Source of the DNA: Symsagittifera roscoffensis
Lineage: Eukaryota > Xenacoelomorpha > Acoela > Convolutidae
Length of the DNA stretch: 64,000 bases
Assembly: GCF_963678635.1 (NCBI RefSeq)
Contig: NC_087068.1
Span: 32,692,189-32,756,188 of the forward strand
Direction: 5' to 3'
The translations under genes and the position numbers were made by a program. Every line of letters starts with the position of its first letter. Position 1 is the stretch's first letter. The notes under the pieces are model-generated. The model saw nothing but the letters and a program-made list of their open reading frames with translations, did not search any database and was not told the DNA's origin. Shown here one piece after another: positions 44,801 to 53,352 of this stretch.

Positions 44801-47800
44801 TTCTATCTGTGCCAGACATTTGATAATCACCCTGCCCCAAATCCATGACTTCTTCGACTCGCTTCCTTTTCGCTGAGTTACCAGCTTTCATCGATATTTC
44901 TGAATCCACTTTCGTCTTTCCAATTCTCCTCGGCATCACTCTGCTGCCTAACTTCATTTTCATCGCATTGATTTTATCAATCACCATTTTCGATCGCATC
45001 GTTCCTCTCCTGGTCCTTGACAGGTACACCACCTCTCCTTCATTGTCCTGCGGTGTCATCTTGATGGGAGAATTCGCTTCACTCTCATCAGTGGCTGAGT
45101 CGATCAATAACTCACTCAGTCTCCCTTCACACTCATCAAGCTTGTCAAGTACTTCTCTCATCAAGGGTTGATTGAGACCTGTTTTGAGAATGGACTGGGT
45201 CCCATAGCTCTGAATCACAGTCCAGACTTCTTCCATGAACGCCACTCTGTCCAGCTTACATCCCGTCCTACTCTCGTGGTCTCGGTGATGTACTTCCCAT
45301 TCTTCTTCGGGCAGCGTTCCCAAGAAAGGTACTCTGGCCGAGGCCTCTATTCTTCTCCTTCGAGGTGATTCCATGAGGATTCTTTGGTCGTTATTTCTTG
45401 AATTGCCAGGAGAGCTGCTCTCCGGCAAATTCCGTTTCATTTCCTCAAAGGCTGACGGAGGTTCCAGTGTCGAGATGCCTTCATCTGCTGGCCCAGTCGC
45501 TTCCAACGTGTCTGCATTATTCTCAAGATCACTGAAGATGTTAAAATCCAGGCTGGATGTTCCTCCTGTCGATGCCCTGTCGTCTTCCCCACCAGCTTGA
45601 TCTTGTTGCATGGGTTCTTCAGTCCGACGGCTTCCACCCTGTCCGTCATCTCCTTCTGACTTGTCCCTATTCGAGTTCGATGGTCCTTGTTCGTCTTTGT
45701 CGGCTTCTTCCTGGAATCTCGGTATGAGCAATGTACCGGCCGACTTATCTTCCTCTTCTCCATGGACCACTTTGATTTCTTCGCAGCCGAAGGGTGCTAG
45801 GAAGATTCTCGTCTGTAATACTCCCGCAACTTTCATCTCTTTTCTCACACTGGTCAGGATTACTGAGGCTTCAGGCAATTCAGTCCTGCCTCTCATCCTC
45901 ATTGGAGCTAAGCCTAGTCCCCTCCATTCCTCATCAAATCTTCCAGGCTTGGGAGTAGCAGCGTTGCTTATTCGCCTTCTCGTCGCTTGATCCGTGTACG
46001 CAAATCGTGTGTACTGTAACACGGCGGCATTTCTCCCCACGAAGTATGGATCCATCGTCGCCGAGAAATTCCCTACTCTCCTTTCATTGGTTTCGAATGC
46101 TCTCAACCTAGGAGTTTGTACTGCGGAGACTGCTCCGAGCAACATCCTTCTTATCAGAGGGAATTCAGGGATTGCTTCTGGGAGCTTCTTGTAATCGCCC
46201 CAGTCCTTCGTCTCTTCTCTCACCTTGTGATACGCTGCTGTGAGACGAGGCACTCTGGTTATTTCACCACTCGTTTTGTCATAGGGCCTCAGATTCCAAA
46301 GCTTTGGAAACACCTCGATGTGTCCTCTTTCTACTTCTCCCATGCGGTCACAGAAGTGATCGTCAAAATTGATGACTGTCATTTCCGGCTCCGATATTTT
46401 CGCAAACAACAGATCTTCACTCATGAGCTCCCGCAGTGCCTGCTGCTCACACCAGTTCAGTGTACTACCGTCCACTGCCGATATGAGGTTCAGGTGCAGC
46501 ACCGACCTCCTATATGCTTCCACTTTAACGTCAGGGAACGCAAAGGTGACTGCTGGTCCATAGATCACTGTCACGAACTCCGTGACTCCTCTGATCAGCG
46601 CCAAGGGATCGGTCCTCATAGCTAAGCTCAAATCTGTTAACAGCGGCATGCCTCCAACATGTCGTCTAACATCTTCCTCTCTTTCAATTGTCTCGTCTTC
46701 TCCGGTTCCAAAGCGATTCTGCTGCAAGAGATACTGGATAAGAGTGTGTCTCAGGTCTCTTATTTTGTTCCACGAGTCTGTGGATTTCTTCATATCCAGA
46801 TTCCTCACTCTCTCTTTCATCTGCTCTGGACAACGTGCCAGTTTCATCAGTCCTCCCAAGTTTCCGTGGGTTATTGCGATCAGTGTCAGAAGTCCATCTA
46901 GTCGCAGGTTCTGTATTCCATCCGTAAGCAGTATCGCCGGTCCTTTTACAAAACTCTCCGCTCCGAACGTCACGAACAAGGCTATTAATTCCACTATCGA
47001 TACTTTCACTACTGCTTGGAGGAATTCCTTTATCAAATAGTGCGAGACTTTCGGGTAAACTTTTGCCAAGAAGGACGCGGTCCATCCGGCTCCCAACCCT
47101 TCTAGCATGCTGTCTGTCCTTTCAAATCCCTCCTGTCCCTTCACTTCCTGGGTCCAGAAGGTTTCCAGAGTAATCTGACACATTCTGTTCACGAACTCAG
47201 CTGTCTTTTCTCCGGCATTTTCCGCCAGGTTCACCTCCTTCAACAAGTAGGCGTGTATTTTAGTGATCATTACTGGGCCTTGCTGAAAAGCATCTGCACC
47301 CAATGCCGCTACTCTCGGATTCAGGTGTAGCCACTGGTTTGCTTCCGGCTTGGTTCTCAGCACCATCGCTTCCAGATGAGCTCTCGTCTCCAGTGAATTC
47401 TTTCTTCTCGTGTCTTCACTCGCCACCTCCATTGCTCGGAACCACAAGTCGTTGGACATCGCCGTGATCACTCGATGGTCGTCATCTATTCCTGGTTTCA
47501 GTTTGAGTTGCCGACTGAAGTTGGACAGTTCCAACCCCAGCACTTCGTCCAACACCAACATGTGTAGCGCGTGGTCCTTGAACCCTCTCATCGCGTTTGA
47601 GATATCTGACCATACTGCAGGCAGTTCAGCCTTAAGTGGCCTCAGGTTCTCCATTTCTATCATGCGATTCGGGGCTGATATGATCACATCATATTTTCCC
47701 TCCGAAAGTAAGGCTACCATTGCATACACAAATTTCAGTCCATCCGGGAGATGTGCATATCCCGGAGACAACGCAAACACTACTCTCAACGTCACTTTAT

Positions 47801-50162
47801 TGAATGATCCCTCCTTCGTCGCGTCTACCACTTCACCCATCGACTCCAGGATGTCTTTTATCGCTGGCCATACTGCGTTTTCTGCTGTTGCAGGATCTCT
47901 GAGCCTGCTCAGAAAACCTCTACTGTGTAGATGGTCATTGATGCCAGCAAACACAATCGTTATCGGGTTCATTTCTGTCTGCCTTTGTACCCCTATAGCC
48001 AATGACACTGATTGTAATAGGTCTAGGTCAACTGCGGCCAGCATTATGACGTCCGGCCAAAACAAAGACTTAGAGGTGTACACGAACTCTGAATTCGCTA
48101 CTACCATGATTTTGGCCTTTCTCATCTCTGCTTTGTCGTAGGCAGCGAAGATGGTATCATCTTTCTTTATCGCTGTCAATCCGCCATATCTCTGGGCATC
48201 ACCATCTTGGTTCACTAGTTTTGGGTATACTCTCTCCTTCACATGACCAGGTGGTGTCGTCAATTGCCTAAATATCTTCACGTGTTGTCCAATCGGCGCT
48301 CTCGCCGTCAGGAATCTTCCTGGCCTTTCTTCACGATTCCTCTCATCATGGTTCAATCTCACATCTTGCAACGGTCTTGCATTCACAGGTCCCATTGTGT
48401 TGTTGGAGGGCAGTCCCTCCAAGTCGGCAAATCTCAAGGCCGTCGTGGAGCTGAAATTTATGCTAGCGGCTATCAACCAGTCTACGCCGGTTATCGAGTA
48501 CAATCTGCTGACGGATAGCGTCGCTCCATTCAGCATCCTCCTTGCATCTTCGATGAAGCTCACTCTCTGTAGGTCCAGCTTCATTAGTTCGTCTTTGTGT
48601 ATATGCCAAGGAGACGGTATGGATCGCGACCACATCAATGAGCCTCTGCTCGGTCTCTCCTCTCGACTGGTACTCGTCGTCTCCGATCTAGTGTCCGATC
48701 TGGATGTGCCTGCTACTTCCTCGATTGGTTGGTTGACAGGTCCTATCCTTTTCCTAGGATGAATTGTCCTCCTCATCGGTGCTTCTCCCAACCGATCTTG
48801 TACGTCTGTTCTTCGACCTGGTTCACCGGAGCTTTGTTGCCGGTAATTTGTGACGGCTGGGACCATACCCAAGCGTGTTTCCAGGTTAGGAGGCACAAAG
48901 GTGGTGATCACCGTATCACTCACCGTTCCCTCTTCCTTCAGCACTCCTGTGTCAAAGAGTTCTGCTTCCAGCTCATCCAACCGTTCTTGGAAGACTCGAT
49001 TCAACCAAGCTTGTCCTTCGACACTGTCGAAGTGGATGCCATCTGTGGTCAGTCTGGCTTGATCCATGGCTCTCAATTCATGTTCAATGTCCATGAGGAT
49101 CATTCTTCCGGCATTTCGATTTGCTAGGTTTCTCAAGATGTTGTTCCATCTCATGACTCCCTCGTTGTGCCTTCTTCCTGATGCTGTCAGGCTTCTTGCG
49201 TTCATTGGCACCGTGCAAACGGTCAGTACCGCGCAACTGAACTTCTGCCAGAGAGTAGTAAACAAACACACCATCATTGATTCCCACAGTGCTTCCTGCT
49301 CATCTGATCCTCTGGAGATATCATTCGTCCCAACCAAGATCATCACATTGGGTATCTTCCCTGGATTCATCAGCTCCACCATGCGATATAATTGGGCAAT
49401 CGTCGCGCCTCCAAAGGCCATCACCGTGGTGACCCATGAGGTCCTCAAATTCGACAGCACTCTGACTAAGCTGTCTCCCAATATCAGGTGAGATGTCCCG
49501 AGTGGTGGTTGGTGCAGGTTCACAGCCGGGCTCCAGGTAGCTCGATTGAAGCAGGCTCTCGGATCTGTCTCCGGAACTCCCGTGAAATTATACTTCAATT
49601 GATTATTCTTCTGCACGTCTATTACACGAGACACTTTCTTCGCTGGCATCTTCCTTACTTTCCTCTCTGGGATTCTCGAGTTCCCCATGAGTGGTGTCAC
49701 GTTACTCATCCCTTGTCTGATTACTGTCTGGGAGAGTTGTACTCTGCCCGTATCGTCAATCGTTCCATAGGGTGCAGTCACCCCCGAACCTGGTGCATTC
49801 TTGTTAGCGACCAATCGTCCAGCTGTCTCTATCAGTTTTCTCACTGTCTGTTCTACGACGGGGTCACCCAAGGTGTCGCTAGGATCCGGGATCGTTACTC
49901 GATTTGTCTCCACTGGAGGTCGTGTCTCCGTTGTTTGACTCATTTCTCGAGGCGTCAAGAGCTCCATCGGGGACTGCCCACGAGGAATATCCCTTGCAGG
50001 TATTACTTTCTCCACGGCCGTTGTCAACGCCACCTGCTCCGATCGCTCTTTGTATTCCTGCCTTAAGCGTTCGATCTCTTGACCCTGTTTTTTGTTGCAG
50101 TCTTCAAACAACTTTCTCCACATGTCCCGGTCTTCCTCCATCGCCAGCATGGTCTTCGTCAT
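41868..50162 (-). CDS. Giant accessory ORF, 2764 aa, with SGNH/GDSL hydrolase domain
   Basis: Uninterrupted. Residues 1-60 are charged and helical. Residues 225-395 form an SGNH/GDSL hydrolase domain with all blocks: ILGDSLVR (Ser 231), a Gly-Gly at 251, VGTNDI (Asn 280) and DGIHFD (Asp 374, His 377), so it looks catalytically competent as an esterase or lipase. Residues about 685-750 resemble a second, degenerate SGNH-like unit (VVANSEFV ... FAGINDHL). Residues about 1470-1610 are acidic and disordered. A basic NLS-like KRKR lies further on. The remaining ~1500 residues match no family I recognise, and no clear membrane segment suggests an envelope. The upstream frame overlaps the 177-codon ORF. 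Confidence 0.92.
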   Translation of the reverse strand: MTKTMLAMEEDRDMWRKLFEDCNKKQGQEIERLRQEYKERSEQVALTTAVEKVIPARDIPRGQSPMELLTPREMSQTTETRPPVETNRVTIPDPSDTLGDPVVEQTVRKLIETAGRLVANKNAPGSGVTAPYGTIDDTGRVQLSQTVIRQGMSNVTPLMGNSRIPERKVRKMPAKKVSRVIDVQKNNQLKYNFTGVPETDPRACFNRATWSPAVNLHQPPLGTSHLILGDSLVRVLSNLRTSWVTTVMAFGGATIAQLYRMVELMNPGKIPNVMILVGTNDISRGSDEQEALWESMMVCLFTTLWQKFSCAVLTVCTVPMNARSLTASGRRHNEGVMRWNNILRNLANRNAGRMILMDIEHELRAMDQARLTTDGIHFDSVEGQAWLNRVFQERLDELEAELFDTGVLKEEGTVSDTVITTFVPPNLETRLGMVPAVTNYRQQSSGEPGRRTDVQDRLGEAPMRRTIHPRKRIGPVNQPIEEVAGTSRSDTRSETTSTSREERPSRGSLMWSRSIPSPWHIHKDELMKLDLQRVSFIEDARRMLNGATLSVSRLYSITGVDWLIAASINFSSTTALRFADLEGLPSNNTMGPVNARPLQDVRLNHDERNREERPGRFLTARAPIGQHVKIFRQLTTPPGHVKERVYPKLVNQDGDAQRYGGLTAIKKDDTIFAAYDKAEMRKAKIMVVANSEFVYTSKSLFWPDVIMLAAVDLDLLQSVSLAIGVQRQTEMNPITIVFAGINDHLHSRGFLSRLRDPATAENAVWPAIKDILESMGEVVDATKEGSFNKVTLRVVFALSPGYAHLPDGLKFVYAMVALLSEGKYDVIISAPNRMIEMENLRPLKAELPAVWSDISNAMRGFKDHALHMLVLDEVLGLELSNFSRQLKLKPGIDDDHRVITAMSNDLWFRAMEVASEDTRRKNSLETRAHLEAMVLRTKPEANQWLHLNPRVAALGADAFQQGPVMITKIHAYLLKEVNLAENAGEKTAEFVNRMCQITLETFWTQEVKGQEGFERTDSMLEGLGAGWTASFLAKVYPKVSHYLIKEFLQAVVKVSIVELIALFVTFGAESFVKGPAILLTDGIQNLRLDGLLTLIAITHGNLGGLMKLARCPEQMKERVRNLDMKKSTDSWNKIRDLRHTLIQYLLQQNRFGTGEDETIEREEDVRRHVGGMPLLTDLSLAMRTDPLALIRGVTEFVTVIYGPAVTFAFPDVKVEAYRRSVLHLNLISAVDGSTLNWCEQQALRELMSEDLLFAKISEPEMTVINFDDHFCDRMGEVERGHIEVFPKLWNLRPYDKTSGEITRVPRLTAAYHKVREETKDWGDYKKLPEAIPEFPLIRRMLLGAVSAVQTPRLRAFETNERRVGNFSATMDPYFVGRNAAVLQYTRFAYTDQATRRRISNAATPKPGRFDEEWRGLGLAPMRMRGRTELPEASVILTSVRKEMKVAGVLQTRIFLAPFGCEEIKVVHGEEEDKSAGTLLIPRFQEEADKDEQGPSNSNRDKSEGDDGQGGSRRTEEPMQQDQAGGEDDRASTGGTSSLDFNIFSDLENNADTLEATGPADEGISTLEPPSAFEEMKRNLPESSSPGNSRNNDQRILMESPRRRRIEASARVPFLGTLPEEEWEVHHRDHESRTGCKLDRVAFMEEVWTVIQSYGTQSILKTGLNQPLMREVLDKLDECEGRLSELLIDSATDESEANSPIKMTPQDNEGEVVYLSRTRRGTMRSKMVIDKINAMKMKLGSRVMPRRIGKTKVDSEISMKAGNSAKRKRVEEVMDLGQGDYQMSGTDRILTDIAMVPPILMAGIKSTGYKSKRSDRTLTGATLEMEILSQRGESKMRDFKPSPMNHGKGSVAGQLTPVEYNRLTVSETVSIDEPTGGYMEMLEYRNSARGYVMAMEDEKAMEGYLEMMLQGTTLKQKAYGTLASSDVEAEAIEQLVSLPWKAVVLRYFEEEMRTTPRIHALVAVPYVRTELQLRLAWCMMVLNREEYDSEERKRSKEEKVFLMTNLRDLIVQEGAAVACAKRRDALCFIRFLIEQISVPALSTCVKMLKEGDERTKAMFLLALLDMQQSKPMRVNMKEPEELEPMKKIDEIRRFSNKELRLTKESMGALPKSSEYCGPIKKKSYSYVSGIIGIAYNPFLSEDIRDCFFDYEQAVLLRFWTSRIVTTKSVNNPQAKLGLVLEEEVTAPSVPKSDKRVEFGWGFSDELLRTSLMAVWELMKPSWCPSPNADSILRATQDIQRELNADCNLRDLNIINNVMITASKSNGEDKVELPGWGPEDWVKPGSCLAEVCGLEGHVCGSLDCVKTLEKQHKQLTVLFGNVVMKARTETELIADCHGGTDVNLVTAIGFYSMFGSLESLLNLEQKHEMVTAISVEVFPGVLQTEQKYIGKWREAIETEMNIRHSETYCRPSGARYLVGSTLAPMCKSRYPVHFVAVDVKSTRTIVDQAFSVPKCVRLARMSEKSYELLCKMFSAVPERTKVELESILGKKFMGYVSGNFSDFEKQKQRGSTVTDYNAVDENDEIHRVMMEVEPLLEASGKRNWRSIMLTHDEFPCHCLLQTWWYPKRSNLVLIWDSGELLSMGLPDSSQPITIVIVGVMMAIRWLEAHVRENNRQEAPTREQLRKLDCLKDLDLFETMCKVLNIPMEVKKIWARKRLMPWFRANMTAWLYEYAKKHMSKHGRVYSEYQLDIGAGAFKRAFVTHRNAVTTAVKRISRTSERSGNEKAEMLKEDLERNVTLCLHNSFCRNREWKSRSVGGRLPTASG

Positions 50163-50167
50163 ATCGT

Positions 50168-50701
50168 CTAACTCCCTTTCGTATTCCTCAGTTGATCGTT
50201 CATCTCGTCCAGATCTTGTATGGTTTGGTTCGTCTGAACCTTCTGTGTTACTTTCGCCCCTTTTGGTGGCACAGCTGCTCTCAGTGGTGAACCAGACGAG
50301 GTCGCCTCGCTGTTCATCTCCCGATGCATTCTCGTCAGCCCAGGTTTAGGCTTAGAGGGCATTGGCATCTCACCTGGTTGGTATGTCCTAGAACTTCCCA
50401 ATCCAGGCTCATTCGCCAAGTCACTCCCTGAGAGAGCCCCGTTTCTCCACCTCATCACTCTCATGTTCGGGCGGTCTAGTACTCCTCTTTCTCCATATGC
50501 TGCCATCAACAGGACTTCCGTGGGGCGGTCCCCACGGTTGTCGTGCCCCAAGATGTTAATCAGGGCGGTCAGCAACATGACCACCTCTGGGTCCTCCAGA
50601 GCGAAGTCTCGTTCGATCAGCCGACGATAGATCGCATCTACCATCGGTCCTACATATGCCTCTGCCAGGTCCATCAATTCATCCAGGTTGAAATTGTCCA
50701 T
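50168..50701 (-). CDS. 177-aa ORF upstream of and overlapping in frame with the giant ORF
   Basis: Starts MDNFNLDELMDLAEAYVGPM, mostly helical for about 75 residues, then a Ser/Pro-rich tail. No family recognised. The -1 frame, which becomes the 2764-residue ORF, is open for about 170 bases before the TAG at 50170-50168. The two ORFs may therefore be one protein made by -1 frameshifting, or the larger ORF may start internally. An A-AAA-GGG run at 50264-50257 is a candidate slip site; it is not a classic heptamer. Confidence 0.75.
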   Translation of the reverse strand: MDNFNLDELMDLAEAYVGPMVDAIYRRLIERDFALEDPEVVMLLTALINILGHDNRGDRPTEVLLMAAYGERGVLDRPNMRVMRWRNGALSGSDLANEPGLGSSRTYQPGEMPMPSKPKPGLTRMHREMNSEATSSGSPLRAAVPPKGAKVTQKVQTNQTIQDLDEMNDQLRNTKGS

Positions 50702-51102
50702 ACTGTTCTTTCCAAGTTTGATTTGATTTCGATTTCAAGTTTTGACTCAAATGAGCAATTAAATGATCAATCAGGATCTAGAAAAGGAATCACGACTGTC
50801 ACACCTGTCAGTTTCACCTTAACTTGTATCGTTAAAATCTGCTTAAAACAGTTCAGATAAAAAGATATTTATCCTAAAATTTATTAAAATCAATTGGTTT
50901 CTAAAATTTTGGAATTCGACCTAAGATTGGACAGTCCAAACTTTGGATCTATTCCCAAGATCGTCATTTAGTTGTTCATGGTCACTAACCCCTACTTACC
51001 CATGATCTTAATAACCTAACACATAACATAACATAACATAACACACATATCACATATTACATGCAACTTGGTCCTTTGGCCTAACACCCTCTCGCACATC
51101 AC
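50702..51102 (-). other. Spacer between pol and the accessory ORFs
   Basis: About 400 bases with an AACAT/AACATA-type short tandem repeat near 51020-51045. It could hold an internal promoter or splice acceptor for the accessory ORFs, but none is evident. Confidence 0.4.
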
Positions 51103-53349
51103 TCAGCCTATACTTAAGTAATATTTCTTATGTAGATATACTTGTATGTTCGTATCAGAGAATATCACGTGTACAAGCGCGTACAATTCCCGAGGATGCA
51201 GTCTTCCTCTATTTGGATCGTACACTGGAAGCGAGAGCTCCTTCACGTCCATTTCCACAAGGAAGTCCCTCAGCCTCGTCAAAGACAAGACTAGGTTTTC
51301 TGGGTCCACGTGCTGCTTCTCCGTCGCCCTCGTTACCAAGAAGCACAAGTACTTTCCCGGTATCTGCGACACCGCCGGAGGTAAGGCTGCTACGCCCCCT
51401 ATCCCTGGTCTTTGCTTCCAAAGGAATTCCACGTTTTTATATTCCCTCTTAAAATCTGCCGCTAGCGCTGTCCTAAAACTCATGTCTGCGGTGATAGCTA
51501 CCGCACATGTTCTGTTTGTGAGTATGAAATCACTGTCTGTTAGTATTATGTTACTAGAATATTCATTTGGTAAATTAAAATATGACTCCACTACCCTGCC
51601 TGTGTCAGGTTTCTTAGGTTCTTCACCTGTTTCTGCTTCTAACTCTCCTGTTTCTCTTGCTATTCTCAATTTTTTTATTATCAGGTTTTCAGTGTGGGTA
51701 AGTCCTACCCCCACTCCCCGGACAAAAATATCCATCGGCGTCCCCGTCGATCGCATACCGGGTATTAAGTCAAGGTTAGAAGCCGGAATGAGAAGTTGTC
51801 CTTCCTGGGCAGCCCAGGAAGGATCATCTCGTTCGGTCTTAATGTATTTCGCGCTTTCACGATCTACGTATTGAATCGTAACGTTGGTCTTTTTAGGGTC
51901 TGATGTCATTTCGTTCAGCCACTCTAAGACGCGCAGGTTCGTCAGGTCTTGTTCATTTGACTGCTGTTGCTCATCGTCGAATTCTACTTCGGGTTTCGAC
52001 CAGTCATCAACCCACTCATCGTTGTGATCATCGACTATGTCAATGTCTTGTGACACGGTTATTTCCTCTAAACCCACTACTTCCTCCACTATTTTCTTTA
52101 GATCTATCTTATCCACTACAAAGTCGTCACCGTAAGGATTGTATTTCTTTCTTTGTCTCGTCCCGTCCTTTTGACGAGTCTGAATCGTGAACGGAAGATC
52201 TGGTTCCAAGTTCTTGGGAACCTCTGTCTGTTCGGGATCCCGCCAATCCTCTTCTGCGTAGGGTAAGGTTTCATCTTCCGCTTCGATCTGTTCGTTTGGA
52301 TCCAGGTCCAATGGTGTATCCGTACCTTCCTCTACGACCTCGTTTCCATCGTTCTTCTCCCTGGTGCCCTTTTCATTGACCTCACAAGCAGGATCCATCA
52401 TTAAATAATCCCCTTCTTCCATGTCTGCAGGTATACACCAGTCTTCTGTCGATGGATTGTGTGGCTTGATGTTCTCGTAGTGGGCGGCCCGGCCAGTACT
52501 CAGTCTATAAAAGCGTCCCTCCTGGTGCACCTCCGTAATCATGAAGGGTCCCCTCCACTTTTTTAGAAGCTTCTTTGTTCCTTTCGGTGGTATAACGTTC
52601 TGAAATACCCATACGTAGTCTCCCACCGAGTAAGCCTTTGCACCAGCTGCTTTCTTGTCGAATCTTTTCCTCTGCCTTGCCTGTGCCTGCTGAGTGTTTC
52701 GTCTACACAAGTCGTTCAACTCCTGTTGGCGTCTGATCACATCCCTCACGTAGACCTGTGGGGACGTTTTTTTTCCCTCATATTCTGGGTAGAAGAAGGT
52801 TAAGGGTAAAGACTTTTCGTGTCCAGTTAGCATCATGTGTGGACTGACTCCAGTGGTGGAGTGTTGCGTGCTATTATAAGCTCCCATCACCTGCGGAAGG
52901 TATCTGTCCCAATCGGTCATGTACCTGGAACAATATACTCTCAGCATCGACACTAACGTCCTATTCTGTCTTTCCACTAAACCATTCGTTTGAGGGTGGT
53001 ATGTCGTGGAGTGAGCCTGAGCGACCTGTGAGCGTCTCATAAGCTCTTTCGTAAGCTCTCCTACGAAAGCCGTTCCATTGTCCGATTGAAACGTCATTGG
53101 ACAACCATGTCTTGCTATCCACGTATTGATCAGGTGGTCGCATGTCTCTTCCGCCGAGGCAGTTATGCAGGGCACGGCCTCTGCATACTTCGTGAAGTGA
53201 TCTATCATGAACAATACTTGGTTGTAACCGCTGTCTGTCATGCATATCTTCTGGTGATCTATCTGCACCACCTCGTTGAATTCAGACGACTCAATCGATT
53301 GTAAAGGAAATCGCAACTTCCTAGGATCCTTGACCTGTTGGCATGACAA
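51103..53349 (-). CDS. Integrase core plus C-terminal macrodomain-like region (748 codons, open after a TGA)
   Basis: In frame with 54855-53350 and separated from it by one TGA. D31, D90 and E126 give the D,D35E catalytic triad (IDHQK, QSDNG, VERQN). A GPY/F-type module (KKWRGPFMI) lies at about residues 240-285. An acidic linker follows, and the last ~145 residues (602-745) look like a TARG1/OARD1-type macrodomain. They contain a KREYKNVEFL block, KYLCFLVTRA, a SL...L...L module and SLPVYDPNRGRLHPREL, then VIFSDTNIQVYL. The catalytic GCGLD loop of TARG1 is replaced by YDPNRG, so hydrolase activity is doubtful. Confidence 0.9.
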   Translation of the reverse strand: MSCQQVKDPRKLRFPLQSIESSEFNEVVQIDHQKICMTDSGYNQVLFMIDHFTKYAEAVPCITASAEETCDHLINTWIARHGCPMTFQSDNGTAFVGELTKELMRRSQVAQAHSTTYHPQTNGLVERQNRTLVSMLRVYCSRYMTDWDRYLPQVMGAYNSTQHSTTGVSPHMMLTGHEKSLPLTFFYPEYEGKKTSPQVYVRDVIRRQQELNDLCRRNTQQAQARQRKRFDKKAAGAKAYSVGDYVWVFQNVIPPKGTKKLLKKWRGPFMITEVHQEGRFYRLSTGRAAHYENIKPHNPSTEDWCIPADMEEGDYLMMDPACEVNEKGTREKNDGNEVVEEGTDTPLDLDPNEQIEAEDETLPYAEEDWRDPEQTEVPKNLEPDLPFTIQTRQKDGTRQRKKYNPYGDDFVVDKIDLKKIVEEVVGLEEITVSQDIDIVDDHNDEWVDDWSKPEVEFDDEQQQSNEQDLTNLRVLEWLNEMTSDPKKTNVTIQYVDRESAKYIKTERDDPSWAAQEGQLLIPASNLDLIPGMRSTGTPMDIFVRGVGVGLTHTENLIIKKLRIARETGELEAETGEEPKKPDTGRVVESYFNLPNEYSSNIILTDSDFILTNRTCAVAITADMSFRTALAADFKREYKNVEFLWKQRPGIGGVAALPPAVSQIPGKYLCFLVTRATEKQHVDPENLVLSLTRLRDFLVEMDVKELSLPVYDPNRGRLHPRELYALVHVIFSDTNIQVYLHKKYYLSIG

Positions 53350-53352
53350 TCA
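53350..53352 (-). other. In-frame TGA at an integrase zinc-finger Cys position
   Basis: The integrase HHCC region has the two His (SHDQMGHQG) and then a C-x2-C site. The first of the two Cys positions is TGA, and the second is a normal TGC three codons on. A one-base change from a Cys codon explains it, so it is probably an inactivating nonsense mutation of this copy. Confidence 0.85.

Noticed and set aside
43807-48141. Plus-strand frames of 150-240 codons within the giant ORF
   Set aside because: They are shadows of the 2764-codon minus-strand ORF and lack motifs of their own.
41868-50701. Envelope gene of a retrovirus
   Set aside because: No signal peptide or membrane segment was seen, and the recognised domain is an SGNH hydrolase.
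53350-53352. Selenocysteine or UGA-as-Cys recoding
   Set aside because: The lipase uses TGA as its real stop and no recoding signal is visible; a nonsense mutation is simpler.
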